DNA of 64,000 nt from positions 124,001 to 188,000 of the forward strand of contig CAWJJM010000011.1 in NCBI GenBank assembly GCA_963843275.1, read 5' to 3'. A model generated the notes under the pieces. The model was not told where the DNA came from and made no database searches. It saw nothing but the letters and a program-made list of their open reading frames with translations. Source of the DNA: CAWJJM01 sp963843275 (GTDB lineage: Bacteria; Acidobacteriota; Thermoanaerobaculia; Multivoradales; JBCCEF01). This document shows positions 1-9,077 of this stretch, in pieces. Each line of letters starts with the position of its first letter. Positions within the stretch are counted from its first letter, which is position 1. A program made the translations under genes and the position numbers.

Positions 1-1
1 C

Positions 2-544
2 TACCCGGCGCGCCACGAGGCAGAGCTCCTGCTGTGGAGCGCGCTGCCGGCCGACGCCCCCGAGGCGCCCGGCGAGTTCTTCCGCGGCTTCGCGGCGGCG
101 CTCGCCCCGCACCGCCGCTGGCTCGCCCCGGGGCCGACCCTGTGGGGGATGACCCGCCCGTCGCCCTACGTCCGCGAGCCGTCGCCGGGCACCGTCGACC
201 CGCTGGCCGGCGAGCGCCTGCCCTACCTCGTCGTCTACCCCTTCACCAAGACCCACGCCTGGCACGCCCTGGCGCTGGAGGAACGGCGGGCGCTGATGGG
301 CGAGCACATCCGGGTGGGCCGGCGCCACGAGGGCGTGCGCCAGCTCCTGCTCTACGCCTACGGCCTGGGCGACCCGGACTTCGTGGTGGTCTACGAGACG
401 GCCGATCTCGCCGCCTTCTCCGACCTGGTGGGCGAGCTGCGCGCCACCGCCGCGCGCGCCTACACGGCGGCGGACACCCCGGTCTTCACCGCCGTCCACC
501 GCCCGCCGGAGGACGCCGCGGCGCTCTGGGGCGGCGCCGGTTGA
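2..544 (+). CDS. chdC (hemQ): Coproheme decarboxylase (chlorite dismutase family), 5'-truncated
   Basis: The frame is open from base 2, so the N-terminus lies outside the window; 180 codons remain. ChdC/HemQ converts Fe-coproporphyrin III to heme b by peroxide-dependent decarboxylation in the coproporphyrin-dependent pathway. The C-terminal half of the chlorite dismutase fold is recognisable: an LPYLVVYPFTKTHAW block, MGEHIRVGRRHEGV, where the heme-ligand histidine is expected, and DPDFVVVYET followed by the DTPVFTAVHRPP end. The stop overlaps the TTG start of the next gene (TTGA), so it is translationally coupled to the coproporphyrin ferrochelatase, which supports ChdC over true chlorite dismutase. 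Known family, clear call; the exact start cannot be seen. Confidence 0.85.
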   Translation, partial: YPARHEAELLLWSALPADAPEAPGEFFRGFAAALAPHRRWLAPGPTLWGMTRPSPYVREPSPGTVDPLAGERLPYLVVYPFTKTHAWHALALEERRALMGEHIRVGRRHEGVRQLLLYAYGLGDPDFVVVYETADLAAFSDLVGELRATAARAYTAADTPVFTAVHRPPEDAAALWGGAG

Positions 545-1506
545 GCGCCGACAGGGCCGTGCTGTTGATGGCCTACGGCGGGCCGCGCGAGCTCGCCGAG
601 GTCGAGCCCTTCCTGCGCGACGTCCGCGGCGGCCGGCCGACCCCGCCCGAGCTCGTCGCAGAGGTGCGGCAGCGCTACGCCGCGATCGGTGGCGGCTCGC
701 CACTGGCGGCGATCACCGCCGCGCAGGCGGCCGCCCTCGAGACGGCTCTGGCCAACGAGGGGCCGGGCTGGCGGGTCTTCGTCGGCATGCGCCACTGGAG
801 CCCCTACATCCGCGAGGCGGTGGCCGAGATCGCCGCCGCCGGTCGCCGGCGGGTCGTGGCCCTATGCCTGGCGCCCCACTACTCGCGCCTGTCGATCGGC
901 GCCTACTTCGCGGCGCTCGACGCCGCGGTCGCCGGCTGCGGCGCGCCGCTCGAGGTCGCCCGGGTGCCGCGCTGGGGCGACCACCCCGGCTTCCTCGACG
1001 CCGTCGCCGAGCGGGTGGAGGCGGGCCTGGGGCGCTTCGCCGCCGCCGGCGACTCGTCGGCCGAGGTGACGGTGCTCTTCACCGCCCACAGCCTGCCCGC
1101 CGCGATCGTCGCCGAGGGCGACCCCTACGAGGACGAGCTGCGGCGCAGCGCCGCCGCGGTCGCCGGGCGGGTGGAGAGCGCCCGCGGCCGGCCGCTGCCC
1201 TGGGGCTTCTGCTACCAGAGCGCCGCCGCCGGCGCCCGCGACTGGCTGGGGCCGCCGCTCGAGCGCGCCCTGGCCGACCTCGCGGCGCGCGGCCGCCGCC
1301 GGGTGCTGGTCGCCCCGCTCGGCTTCGTCTCCGACCACGTCGAGGTGCTCTACGACGTCGACGTCGAAGCCGCCGCCCGGGCGCGGCGCCTCGGCCTCGA
1401 GCTGCGCCGCACCGCGTCGCTCAACACCTCGCCGCGCCTGGTCGCCGCGCTGGCCGACCTGGTCCGCGGCGCCGCCGCCCGCTGGGACGGGCCGGGCATG
1501 GGCTGA
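541..1506 (+). CDS. cpfC (hemH): Coproporphyrin III / protoporphyrin ferrochelatase
   Basis: This 321-aa protein inserts Fe2+ into a porphyrin. The start is the TTG that overlaps the chdC stop; the open frame extends further upstream but only as a shadow of chdC. Family signatures visible are VLLMAYGGP near the N-terminus, GGSPLAAITAAQA, GMRHWSPYI, the LFTAHSLP block with the catalytic His, and GFVSDHVEVLYDVD with the conserved Glu. Length is typical of the short bacterial enzymes. Coupling to a ChdC suggests that the substrate is coproporphyrin III and not protoporphyrin IX (inference). The 3' end converges with a minus-strand membrane protein whose stop is not found between the two genes. 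Confidence 0.9.
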   Translation: MSADRAVLLMAYGGPRELAEVEPFLRDVRGGRPTPPELVAEVRQRYAAIGGGSPLAAITAAQAAALETALANEGPGWRVFVGMRHWSPYIREAVAEIAAAGRRRVVALCLAPHYSRLSIGAYFAALDAAVAGCGAPLEVARVPRWGDHPGFLDAVAERVEAGLGRFAAAGDSSAEVTVLFTAHSLPAAIVAEGDPYEDELRRSAAAVAGRVESARGRPLPWGFCYQSAAAGARDWLGPPLERALADLAARGRRRVLVAPLGFVSDHVEVLYDVDVEAAARARRLGLELRRTASLNTSPRLVAALADLVRGAAARWDGPGMG

Positions 1507-3466
1507 GGCCGGGTCCGCCGGCGGCACCCCGGGCCGCGGCGGATGGATGGCGAACACCGCGTCGCCGCCGCCGGGGTGCTGCCACACCCGCTCCACCCCC
1601 GCCACCTCGCCGCGCAGCACCGCCGCCAGCCAGGCGCGGTAGGCCCGCCGCCGCCAGTGCTTGGCCCAGCCGGGGTGCACCACCACGTGGCTCACCCCCC
1701 AGGAGCGCAGCAGGGCGAGCGCACGGTCGTCGGGGACCGGGTCGCAGCACAGCCGCCGCAGCAGCCGGTGGGTGCCGGGCTCGCGGGCGCTGTAGCCGTT
1801 GGCGATCGGCCGCCAGTGCCGCGTCGACGCGACCATGTAGCGCACCTCGCGGACGTCGCGCCGGATGCGGCAGCTCGACCAGGGCGGCCACCTCGTCGTG
1901 GGCCGCCAGCCAGGCGTAGACCGGGGGGAGCTCGGCGCGCAGCGGCACCGGGTGCCAGGGCACCGGGCCGGGCGCCAGGTCGGCGAGCAGCGCCACGGCG
2001 AGGGCCGCCGCTGCGACGGCCCCGATCCGCCGCCGCCCCGCCGCCGCCAGGACCCGCTCGGCCCCGCGGCCGCAGAGCAGCGCGGCGCCGACCAGGGCGA
2101 AGGGGAAGAAGCGCGCCGGCACCCGCATGCCGGAGAAGCCGGGCAGCAGCGCCGCCAGCGGCGCGAAGAGCAGCGGGAAGCAGAGCAGGAACGAGACGCC
2201 GGCGGCGAGCAGGAGGCCGCGCTCGGCGGTCGTCGCGGCATCCGTCGGCGGCTCCGGCGGCGCGGCGCGCCGGCGCAGCACGAGCGCCGCGCCCCCCAGC
2301 AGCACGAAGGCGCCGCCGAGGGCCGCGTACAGCCGCAGCGAGACCTCGCCCCGGGAGCCGGGCCAGAGCCCGAGGGTGACGCCGTCGGCGGCCAGGAAGA
2401 CCGCGGCCGCGGCGGCGAGCAGCAGCTTCTCGCGCCGCCGCCACCGGGCCAGCACCGCCCGCAGGCGGGGCAGCCCGGCGACGAGGAGCAGCGCCAGGGG
2501 GACCAGGCCGAGGAAGAAGCTCTTCTCCGCGAACCACTGGTCGCCGCGCAGCGCGGGCGCCCACCGCGGCAGCCACCGCGCCGCCCAGGGGAACTGCCAG
2601 CCCAGCTTCGCGGGCGTCGCCAGCGCCAGCAGGTTGGCGCCGAAGATGCGGTGGTTCTCGACGCCCCAGTCCGGGCCCAGCGCCCCCTCGGCGAGGGCGT
2701 AGGGCAGGAACACCGCGGCCGCCAGCCCGACGGCGAGCGCCGCCGTGGGGAGCAGGACGCGCAGCCGGCCAGGGCGCAGCAGCTCCCGCCACCCGGGCTC
2801 CCCCGCCGCCCGGTGCAGCAACAGCACCAGCAGCGGGACGTGGACCATGAACGCGAGGTAGGTGCCCCCGGTGACGTGGAGCGCGTAGGCGGCGAGGAAG
2901 GCGGCGGCGACCGCCGGCCGCGCCGTCGCCAACAGGCGGTCGAAGAGCCACAGCACCAGCGGGATCCACTGGATGGCGAGCACCTGGAGGTGGCTGAGCT
3001 GGCTCCAGTGGTAGGGCGCGAAGGCGTAGACGGCACCGCCCACCAGGGCGCCGGCGCGGGACAGGCCCACCGCGCGCAGCACCACCGCCGCGGTCAGCCC
3101 GGAGAGGGCGAAGGCCGCGAAGACCAGCAGGTTGTAGGCGGCGACGGGGCCGGCGCCGGTCAGCGCCCGCAGGCCCACCGCCTGCGCCGCCGGGCCGAGC
3201 AGGACGTCCGACAGCAGCAGCGGGTGCGGCGCCGGGTAGAAGAAGTTGGCGCCGAAGAGGTCGGGGAGGCCGAGGCGGATCTGGCGTCCCACCCACTCGA
3301 GCACGTAGAGGTTGAACAGCGGGTCGCCGGGGTCGGGGGCGAGGTGGTCGCGCCAGAAGAGCGCGAACGACGGCAGGTAGAGCAGTGTGCAGGCGGCGCA
3401 GGCGACGGCGGCGACCGCGGCCTCGCCCAGGCGGGCGAACGGGCGGCGGGGAGCGGGGCGGCGCAT
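1421..3466 (-). CDS. Multi-TM GT-C-like membrane protein, frameshifted
   Basis: The first ~535 residues are a polytopic membrane protein with about a dozen hydrophobic segments and a GT-C/YfhO-like layout: an early DPGDPLFNLYVLEW loop with acidic residues after TM1, then an FAPYHWSQLSHLQ segment. Such proteins transfer sugars from polyprenyl carriers or are uncharacterised relatives. Near 1,860-1,868 the reading breaks: upstream the frame gives LVELPHP, and downstream the recognisable continuation (DVREVRYMVAST, HWRPIANGYSA, WGVSHVVVHPG, AVFAIHPP) is in another frame, running down to about 1,510. A single-base indel explains this. The nominal frame ends at 1421, while the continuation frame has no stop before 862, so the true C-terminus is uncertain and may hide a second indel. 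Confidence 0.6.
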   Translation of the reverse strand: MRRPAPRRPFARLGEAAVAAVACAACTLLYLPSFALFWRDHLAPDPGDPLFNLYVLEWVGRQIRLGLPDLFGANFFYPAPHPLLLSDVLLGPAAQAVGLRALTGAGPVAAYNLLVFAAFALSGLTAAVVLRAVGLSRAGALVGGAVYAFAPYHWSQLSHLQVLAIQWIPLVLWLFDRLLATARPAVAAAFLAAYALHVTGGTYLAFMVHVPLLVLLLHRAAGEPGWRELLRPGRLRVLLPTAALAVGLAAAVFLPYALAEGALGPDWGVENHRIFGANLLALATPAKLGWQFPWAARWLPRWAPALRGDQWFAEKSFFLGLVPLALLLVAGLPRLRAVLARWRRREKLLLAAAAAVFLAADGVTLGLWPGSRGEVSLRLYAALGGAFVLLGGAALVLRRRAAPPEPPTDAATTAERGLLLAAGVSFLLCFPLLFAPLAALLPGFSGMRVPARFFPFALVGAALLCGRGAERVLAAAGRRRIGAVAAAALAVALLADLAPGPVPWHPVPLRAELPPVYAWLAAHDEVAALVELPHPARRPRGALHGRVDAALAADRQRLQRPRARHPPAAAAAVLRPGPRRPCARPAALLGGEPRGGAPRLGQALAAAGLPRLAGGGAARRGGGGGAGVAAPRRRRRGVRHPSAAARGAAGGPGLSPCPARPSGRRRRGPGRPARRPGAARC

Positions 3467-3592
3467 CGTCGGCCGGAGGCCCGGGGGGTGGCCGGCGCGC
3501 CGGGCGGGTCCGGCACCGGCGGCCCGCCGGCGGCCTCGTCGCCGCCCAATCTACCAGCGGGCGTCGGCCCGCCGGCCGGCCGGAGCGCCTGC

Positions 3593-3598
3593 TAGGCT
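3593..3598 (+). promoter_or_regulatory. Candidate -10 hexamer, leaderless start
   Basis: TAGGCT ends 6 nt before the GTG start of the glycosyltransferase at 3605, with no Shine-Dalgarno sequence in between. This would place +1 at the start codon. No clear -35 is visible, so this is weak on its own; its value is that the same spacing recurs upstream of other genes here. Confidence 0.3.
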
Positions 3599-3604
3599 GC
3601 CGCG

Positions 3605-4742
3605 GTGCCGGACGCGCCGCCCACCGTCGCCGTGGACCTCCGCGCCCTGGTGCCCGCGGCGACGGGCATCGGCGTGCACACCCGCGCCCTGCTCGCCGAG
3701 CTCGCCGCCGGGGGCCCGGCGGGGAGCGCGCCGCCGTTCCGCTACCTCGGCCTGGCCCACCGGCCGCCCCGCGACGCCGCGGCGCTCGAGGCGGCCGGGG
3801 TGGCGGTGGAGACGCAGCCGGCGCCGCTCGGCGTCGTCTGGCAGCAGGTGGTGCTGCCGCGGCGCCTCCGGCGCGGCGACGTCGACCTGCTGTGGTCGCC
3901 GCTGCAGACCCTGCCGCTGGCCTGCCCGGTGCCGGCGGTGGTCACCGTCCACGACCTGACGCCGCTGCTCTTCCCCGAGGCGCACACGGCCAGGGTGCGC
4001 TGGAGCCAGATCCCCTTCCTCGCCCGCTCGCTGGCGCGGGCGCGGCGCGTGGTGGCGGTGTCGCAGGCCACCGCCGACGACCTCGCCTTCCACTTCCCCG
4101 AGACCGCCGGCCGGGTGCGGGTGGTGCCCAACGGCGTCGACCCGCGCTTCCGGCCGCTGGCGCCGGCGGCGGTCGAGCGGGTGCGCCGCGAGCTCGACGC
4201 GCCCGGCGGCTACGTGCTCTCGGTCGGCACCTTCGAGCCGCGCAAGAACCTGGGCACGCTGCTCACCGCCTGGGAGATGCTGCGCGCCGACGACCCGGAC
4301 GTTCCCGCCGCTGGTGCTGGTCGGCGGCGGCGGCTGGCACAGCCGCACCCTGCACGCCCGGGTGGCGGCGCTGGCCGGCCGCGGGTTGCGCGCCCTGGGC
4401 CGGGTCGACGACGCGCGGCTGGCGGAGCTGGTCGGCGCGGCGCGGGCCTTCGCCTACCCGTCGCTCTACGAGGGCTTCGGGCTGCCGCCGCTCGAGGCGA
4501 TGGCCTGCGGCGTGCCGGTGGTGACCTCCGACGTCTCCAGCCTCCCCGAGGTGGTCGGCGACGCCGGCCTGCGGGTCGACCCGCGCGACCCGCGCGCCCT
4601 GGCGGTCGCCCTGCGGCGCCTGGTCGACGAGCCGGAGCTCGCCGCGCGGCTCGGCGAGCGGGGCCGCGAGCGCGCCCGCGGCTTCACCTGGCGCCGCGCC
4701 GCCGCGGCCCTCGAGGACGTGTTCCGCGAGGCGCTCGGCTGA
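3605..4742 (+). CDS. GT4 family glycosyltransferase, frameshifted
   Basis: A retaining GT-B enzyme of the mannosyltransferase/WbaZ type, probably adding a sugar from a nucleotide donor in surface polysaccharide assembly at the cytoplasmic face. The first frame (GTG start) carries DLRALVPAATGIGVHTR, VVTVHDLTPLLFPE, VVAVSQATADDL and SVGTFEPRKNLGTLL. The second half, with LVLVGGGGWHS, YEGFGLPPLEAMACGVPVV and an ALEDVFREALG end, is in a different frame that takes over at about 4,295-4,310. A one-base indel there restores a normal ~378-aa protein. Because the donor-binding domain is otherwise intact, I favour a sequencing or assembly error over a decayed gene, but cannot prove it. Confidence 0.8.
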
Positions 4743-4812
4743 GCCCGGCGGCGGCGCCGAAACGGTATATTCCGCCCAGACCGCGGCGTCCGCCGCCCGG
4801 GGAGCACCCGCC

Positions 4813-6009
4813 TTGCCCTACGACATCTGCATCGACGCGCGCAAGATCGAGGACTTCGGGATCGGCACGTACGTCCGCAACCTGATCTCCCACCTGGCCG
4901 AGATCGACGCCGAGGACCGCTTCGTCCTGCTCACCCGGACGCCGCCCAAGGACTTCCCGCTCGAGCTGCCCGACAACTTCCAGGTCCTCCAGGTGCGGGC
5001 GCCGGTCTACTCGCTGCGCGAGCTGGTGACGGTGGCCTGGCGGCTGATGCGGCTGCGCGTCGACCTCTACCACTCGACCCACTACGTGCTGCCGGCGGCG
5101 CTGCCCTGCCCGGTGGTCGCCACCATCCACGACATCATCCACCTGCTCTACCCGGAGTTCCTGCCCAGCCCGCTCGCCTTCTTCTACGCCCAGCGCATGA
5201 TCCACCGCACGCTGACGCGCAGCGACCGGATCATCGCCGTGTCGCAGAACACCAAGAGCGACCTGGTGACGCACTTCGACGTCGACCCGACCAAGATCCA
5301 GGTGGTCTACAACGGCGTCGAGGACGTCTTCCGCCGCCAGCTCCCCGACGAGGAGGTGGAGCGCTGGCTGCGCCACCTGGAGATCGAGCGCCCCTACGTG
5401 CTGTTCGTCGGCAACCCCGCCAAGCCGCACAAGAACCTCGACAACGTGGTGCAGGCGTTCGCCCGCGCCCGCCGGCGCCACCCGTTCGCGGCGCGCCTGG
5501 TGTGCGTCGGCGACCGCGGCGGCGACGCCGCCTTCAAGATCCGCCAGCGGGCGGCGCAGCTCGGCATCGGCGACCAGGTGACGATGCTGGGCCACGTCGC
5601 CGCCGAGGCGTTGCCCGCCATCTACCAGGGGGCGTCGCTGTTCCTCTTCCCCACCCTCTACGAGGGCTTCGGGCTGCCGGTGATCGAGGCGATGGCCTCC
5701 GGGGTGCCGGTCGTGACCTCGAACACCTCGGCGCTGCGCGAGATCGCCGAGGGGCACGCCCACCTGGTCGACCCGCTCGACGTCGACGCCATCGCCGGCG
5801 CCATCACCGAGTGCATGTCCGACCCCGAGCACCGCGCCGCGCTGGCCAAGCTGGGGCGGCGGCGCGCCGAGACGTTCCGCTGGCGCCGCACCGCCGAGCG
5901 CACCCTGGAGATCTACCGCACCGCGATCGCCGCCTCCTCGCGCGGGCGGCTGCTGCGCACCGGGCGCTTCGGCGGCCACACCGCCGGCGCCGGCGAAGGC
6001 GGGGAGTAG
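4813..6009 (+). CDS. GT4 family glycosyltransferase
   Basis: An intact 398-aa paralogue of the preceding gene, reading ICIDARKIEDFGIGTYVRNL at the N-terminus, then VVATIHDIIHLLYPEF, IAVSQNTKSDL, FVGNPAKPHKNLDNVV and the donor-site block YEGFGLPVIEAMASGVPVV with the conserved Glu pair. The TTG start is preceded by GGGGAG and, further up, by a TATATT hexamer at 4766-4771 that may be a -10. The C-terminal ~20 residues (GRLLRTGRFGGHTAGAG) are a disordered tail. It ends 6 bp before the next glycosyltransferase, so the genes are almost certainly cotranscribed. Predicted role: elongation of a lipid-linked repeat unit; the sugar cannot be read from sequence. Confidence 0.9.
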   Translation: MPYDICIDARKIEDFGIGTYVRNLISHLAEIDAEDRFVLLTRTPPKDFPLELPDNFQVLQVRAPVYSLRELVTVAWRLMRLRVDLYHSTHYVLPAALPCPVVATIHDIIHLLYPEFLPSPLAFFYAQRMIHRTLTRSDRIIAVSQNTKSDLVTHFDVDPTKIQVVYNGVEDVFRRQLPDEEVERWLRHLEIERPYVLFVGNPAKPHKNLDNVVQAFARARRRHPFAARLVCVGDRGGDAAFKIRQRAAQLGIGDQVTMLGHVAAEALPAIYQGASLFLFPTLYEGFGLPVIEAMASGVPVVTSNTSALREIAEGHAHLVDPLDVDAIAGAITECMSDPEHRAALAKLGRRRAETFRWRRTAERTLEIYRTAIAASSRGRLLRTGRFGGHTAGAGEGGE

Positions 6010-6015
6010 GCGCCG

Positions 6016-7153
6016 ATGGGCGCCGAGCCGTCGCCGTCGCCGCCGCGCACCGCCCTGGTCCACGACTGGCTGACCGGGATGCGGGGGGGCGAGAAGGTGC
6101 TGGCGGAGATCGCCGCCCTGTTCCCCGGCGCGCCGATCCACACCCTGTTCCACTTCCCGGGCACGGTGAGCGCCGAGCTCGAGGCGCACCCGATCCACAC
6201 CAGCTTCCTCGCCAACGCCCCCGGCGCCCGGCGCCACTACCGGCGCTACCTGCCGCTGTTCCCCGCCGCCATCGAGGACTTCGACCTCTCGGGCTACGAG
6301 CTGGTGGTGTCGACCAGCCACTGCGTCGCCAAGGGGGCGATCCCGGGCCCGCGGGCGCTCCACGTCTGCTACTGCCACAGCCCGATGCGCTACGCCTGGG
6401 ACCAGGAGCACGCCTACTTCCCGCACCGCCAGGGGCCGGTGGCGCGGCTGCGCGGCCTGGTGCTGACCCGGCTGCGCACCTGGGACGTCGCCTCGGCGGC
6501 GCGGGTCGACGCCTTCGTCGCCAACTCGCGCTTCGTGGCCGCGAGGATCGAGCGCTACTACCGGCGCCAGGCGACGGTGATCCACCCGCCGGTCGACACC
6601 GGCTTCTTCACCCCCGGCGAGGGCGTCGGCGACGGTACCGAGTACGCGCTGGTGGTCTCGGCGCTGGCCCCGTACAAGCGGGTCGAGCTGGCGCTGGCCG
6701 CCTGCGAGCGGCTGGGGATGCCGCTGCGGGTGGTCGGCGACGGCCCCGAGCTCGAGCGGCTGCGCCCCCTGGCGGGGCCGCGCACCCGCTTCCTCGGCCG
6801 GGTCGACGGCGGCGAGCTGCTCGCCCTCTACCGCGACGCCGCCTGCCTGCTGCAGCCCGGGGTCGAGGACTTCGGCATCTCCACCGTCGAGGCGTTGGCC
6901 TGCGGCGTGCCGGTGGTGGCGCTGGGCGAGGGCGGGGTGCTCGACGTGGTCGAGGACGGGGTGCACGGGGTCCTCTACCCGACCGCCGGCGACCCCGGAG
7001 CGCTCGCCGCGGCCGATTGACAAATGCCGCGGGATCCGCTTCAATAGCTTGAACCTTCGCGCCCGGGCCGAGGCGTTTTCGCGCGCCGCATTCCGCGAGC
7101 GGTTCCGAGCTCTGCTCGATTCTCTGCTGGCCGCCCGGAGGAACACCGCTTGA
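6016..7153 (+). CDS. GT4 glycosyltransferase (WbaZ-like), frameshift near 3' end
   Basis: The protein starts TALVHDWLTGMRGGEKVLAE and has HVCYCHSPMRYAWD, VVSALAPYKRVELAL and EDFGISTVEALACGVPVVAL, typical of GDP-mannose-dependent WbaZ-type enzymes. Its open frame stops at 7020 after ALAAAD, too early for the family. Reading one base later, the sequence continues as IDKCRGIRFNSLNL, then RAEAFSRAAFRERFRALLDSL, ending at a TGA at 7151-7153. That is the expected family C-terminus, so a single inserted base near 7,012 (gccGatt) truncates it. The restored stop overlaps the TTG start of the next gene. The 130 bp after 7020 are therefore coding and not a promoter region. Confidence 0.85.
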
Positions 7154-8589
7154 TCCATTCCCGCCACCGCGCGACCGCGAGGCTCTACGTGGCCGGCGAC
7201 CTGGTCGCCACCGCGCTCGCCTTCTGCCTGGCCTACTGGCTGCGCTTCGAGCCGCTGCTCGAGCCGTTGGGCAAGAACCCGCCCGAGTCGTGGCTGCGCT
7301 ACGGCAAGCTGCTGCCGCTCGCCCTGGTGCTGTTCCCGGTGGTCTTCTACTTCCACGGGCTCTACCAGGTGCGGCGCGGGCGCAGCCGCGTCGACGAGGT
7401 GCTCACCCTGCTGGTGGCGGTGCTGCTCGCCACCGTGCTGCTGTCGGTGTTCCTCACCTGGTACCGCGAGCCGGGCGCCATGCGCCCCGACGGCACCTAC
7501 GAGTACTTCACCTACAGCCGCGTCTTCGTCGGCCTGTTCGCGATCTGCGACCTGGTGCTGGTCGCCGCCCAGCGCATGCTGCTGCGCGCGGTGCTGCGCC
7601 GGCGGCGGCTGCAGGCGGGCAACGCGCAGCGCATCCTGATCATCGGCGCCGGGGCGCTGGGGCGCGAGATCGCCAGCAAGCTGCTGGCCCACCGCGACCT
7701 CGGCTTCGTCGTCGCCGGCTTCCTCGACGACGACCTCAACAAGATCGGCAAGAGCATCGTCGAGGTGCCGGTGCTGGGCGGCACCCGGCAGGTCGAGGAG
7801 GTCATCGCCGAGCACCGCATCGACCAGGTCTACGTCGCCCTGCCGCTCGACGCGCACCGCAAGATGCTGCGCATCCTCCAGGACGTCGGGCGCGAGTGCG
7901 TCGAGATCAAGCTGGTGCCGGACATCCTCCAGTACGCCACCCTGAAGGCGTCGCTCGAGGACGTCGACGGCATGCCCGTCATCAACCTCTCGCAGGTGCC
8001 GCTGCAGGGCTGGCACAGCATGGTCAAGCGCGGCATCGACATCGCCGTCGCCGGCGTGGCGCTGCTCTTCCTGCTGCCGCTGCTCCCCCTGCTGGCCCTG
8101 CTGATCTGGGTGGAGGACCGCGGGCCGATCTTCTACCGCCAGGAGCGCATGGGCCTCGACGGCCGGCCGTTCATGATCCTCAAGCTGCGCTCGATGCGGG
8201 TCGACGCCGAGTCGTCGAGCGGCCCGGTGTGGGCGATCAAGAACGACCCGCGGCGCACCCGCATCGGCGAGTTCCTGCGCCGCTGGTCACTCGACGAGCT
8301 GCCGCAGGTGTGGAACGTCATGCGCGGCGACATGTCGATCGTCGGCCCACGCCCCGAGCGCCCCGCCTTCGTGCGCGAGTTCAAGCACAAGATCCCGCAG
8401 TACATGCTGCGCCACCGGGTCAAGGCCGGCATCACCGGCTGGGCCCAGGTCCACGGCTGGCGCGGCAACACCTCGATCAAGAAGCGCCTGCAGTACGACC
8501 TCTACTACATCGAGAACTGGTCGCTGGGCCTGGATCTGAAGATCCTCTGGATGACGGTCAGGCACGGCCTCCGCCACAACGCCTACTGA
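7150..8589 (+). CDS. Polyprenyl-phosphate sugar phosphotransferase (initiating exopolysaccharide enzyme)
   Basis: A 479-aa polyisoprenyl-phosphate hexose-1-phosphate transferase (WcaJ/PssY type) that loads the first sugar phosphate onto undecaprenyl phosphate in the inner membrane. The N-terminal ~140 residues hold four TM helices, then a CoA-binding-like domain (ILIIGAGALGREIASKLL ... GFLDDD), a re-entrant helix (VAGVALLFLLPLLPLLALL) and the catalytic domain: KLRSMRVDAE, WSLDELPQVWNVMRGDMS, IVGPRPERP, ITGWAQVHGWRG and a NWSLGLDLKILW end. Gene order suggests that it initiates the glycan built by the three upstream glycosyltransferases. The TTG start overlaps the repaired stop of the upstream gene. 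Confidence 0.95.
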   Translation: MIHSRHRATARLYVAGDLVATALAFCLAYWLRFEPLLEPLGKNPPESWLRYGKLLPLALVLFPVVFYFHGLYQVRRGRSRVDEVLTLLVAVLLATVLLSVFLTWYREPGAMRPDGTYEYFTYSRVFVGLFAICDLVLVAAQRMLLRAVLRRRRLQAGNAQRILIIGAGALGREIASKLLAHRDLGFVVAGFLDDDLNKIGKSIVEVPVLGGTRQVEEVIAEHRIDQVYVALPLDAHRKMLRILQDVGRECVEIKLVPDILQYATLKASLEDVDGMPVINLSQVPLQGWHSMVKRGIDIAVAGVALLFLLPLLPLLALLIWVEDRGPIFYRQERMGLDGRPFMILKLRSMRVDAESSSGPVWAIKNDPRRTRIGEFLRRWSLDELPQVWNVMRGDMSIVGPRPERPAFVREFKHKIPQYMLRHRVKAGITGWAQVHGWRGNTSIKKRLQYDLYYIENWSLGLDLKILWMTVRHGLRHNAY

Positions 8590-8640
8590 CCCTCGCGGCG
8601 GATGCGGGGGCGTCTGCGGCGTCGCTGCTCGCTCGGGGGG

Positions 8641-9077
8641 CCTGCGGCGACCTGATGGTCGCCTCAGCCCCCCTCGCTCGCGCTCCTTGCAGCCACCCCC
8701 GCCTCCACCGCGAGGGTGCCTTCGGTCACCGGGGGGCGTCGCTGCGCTCGCCCCTCAGGCCTCGCGCGGGCTGGGCCCGCTCTCGGCCGGGGGCGGCTCT
8801 CGCTGCGCTCGCGCCGGTCGGGGGCCTCGCGCGGGCTGCGCCCGCTCTCGGCCGGTGGCCTGCGGCGACCTGATGGTCGCCTCAGCCCCCCTCCCTCGCG
8901 CTCCTTGCAGCCACCCCCGCCTCCACCGCGAGGGTGCCTTCGGTCACCGGGGGGCGTCGCTGCGCTCGCCCCGGGGGCCTCGCGCGGGCTGGGCCCGCTC
9001 TCGGCCGGGGGGCGGCTCTCGCTTCGCTCGCGCCGCTCGGAAGCCTCGCGCGGGCTGCGCCCGCTCTCGGGCGGTGG
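8641..9077. repeat. Tandem duplication of a 218-219 bp palindrome-rich unit
   Basis: Copy 1 spans 8641-8858 and copy 2 spans 8859-9077, about 95 % identical by eye; a third partial start of the unit (gctgcggcgactt) follows at 9078. Each unit contains two related ~30-bp modules with the core CTCGCGCGGGCTG[G/C]GCCCGCTCTC, so that core occurs four times. In the C version GCGGGC-TGC-GCCCGC is a perfect 6-bp hairpin. No gene is supported: all six frames read as arginine/proline/serine-rich noise. The whole stretch 8590-9146 lies between convergent genes, where REP/BIME-like repeats commonly sit. I saw no further copy elsewhere in the window. Confidence 0.8.

Noticed and set aside
7021..7149. Promoter or leader region before the sugar phosphotransferase gene
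   Set aside because: The bases read as the C-terminus of the upstream glycosyltransferase after a one-base correction.
4684..8016. 1,110-codon minus-strand open frame over the glycan cluster
   Set aside because: His/Gln/Asp-rich shadow of the glycosyltransferase genes, with no recognisable motifs.
8641..9077. CRISPR array
   Set aside because: Only two units of 218-219 bp, adjacent without spacers, and no cas genes nearby.
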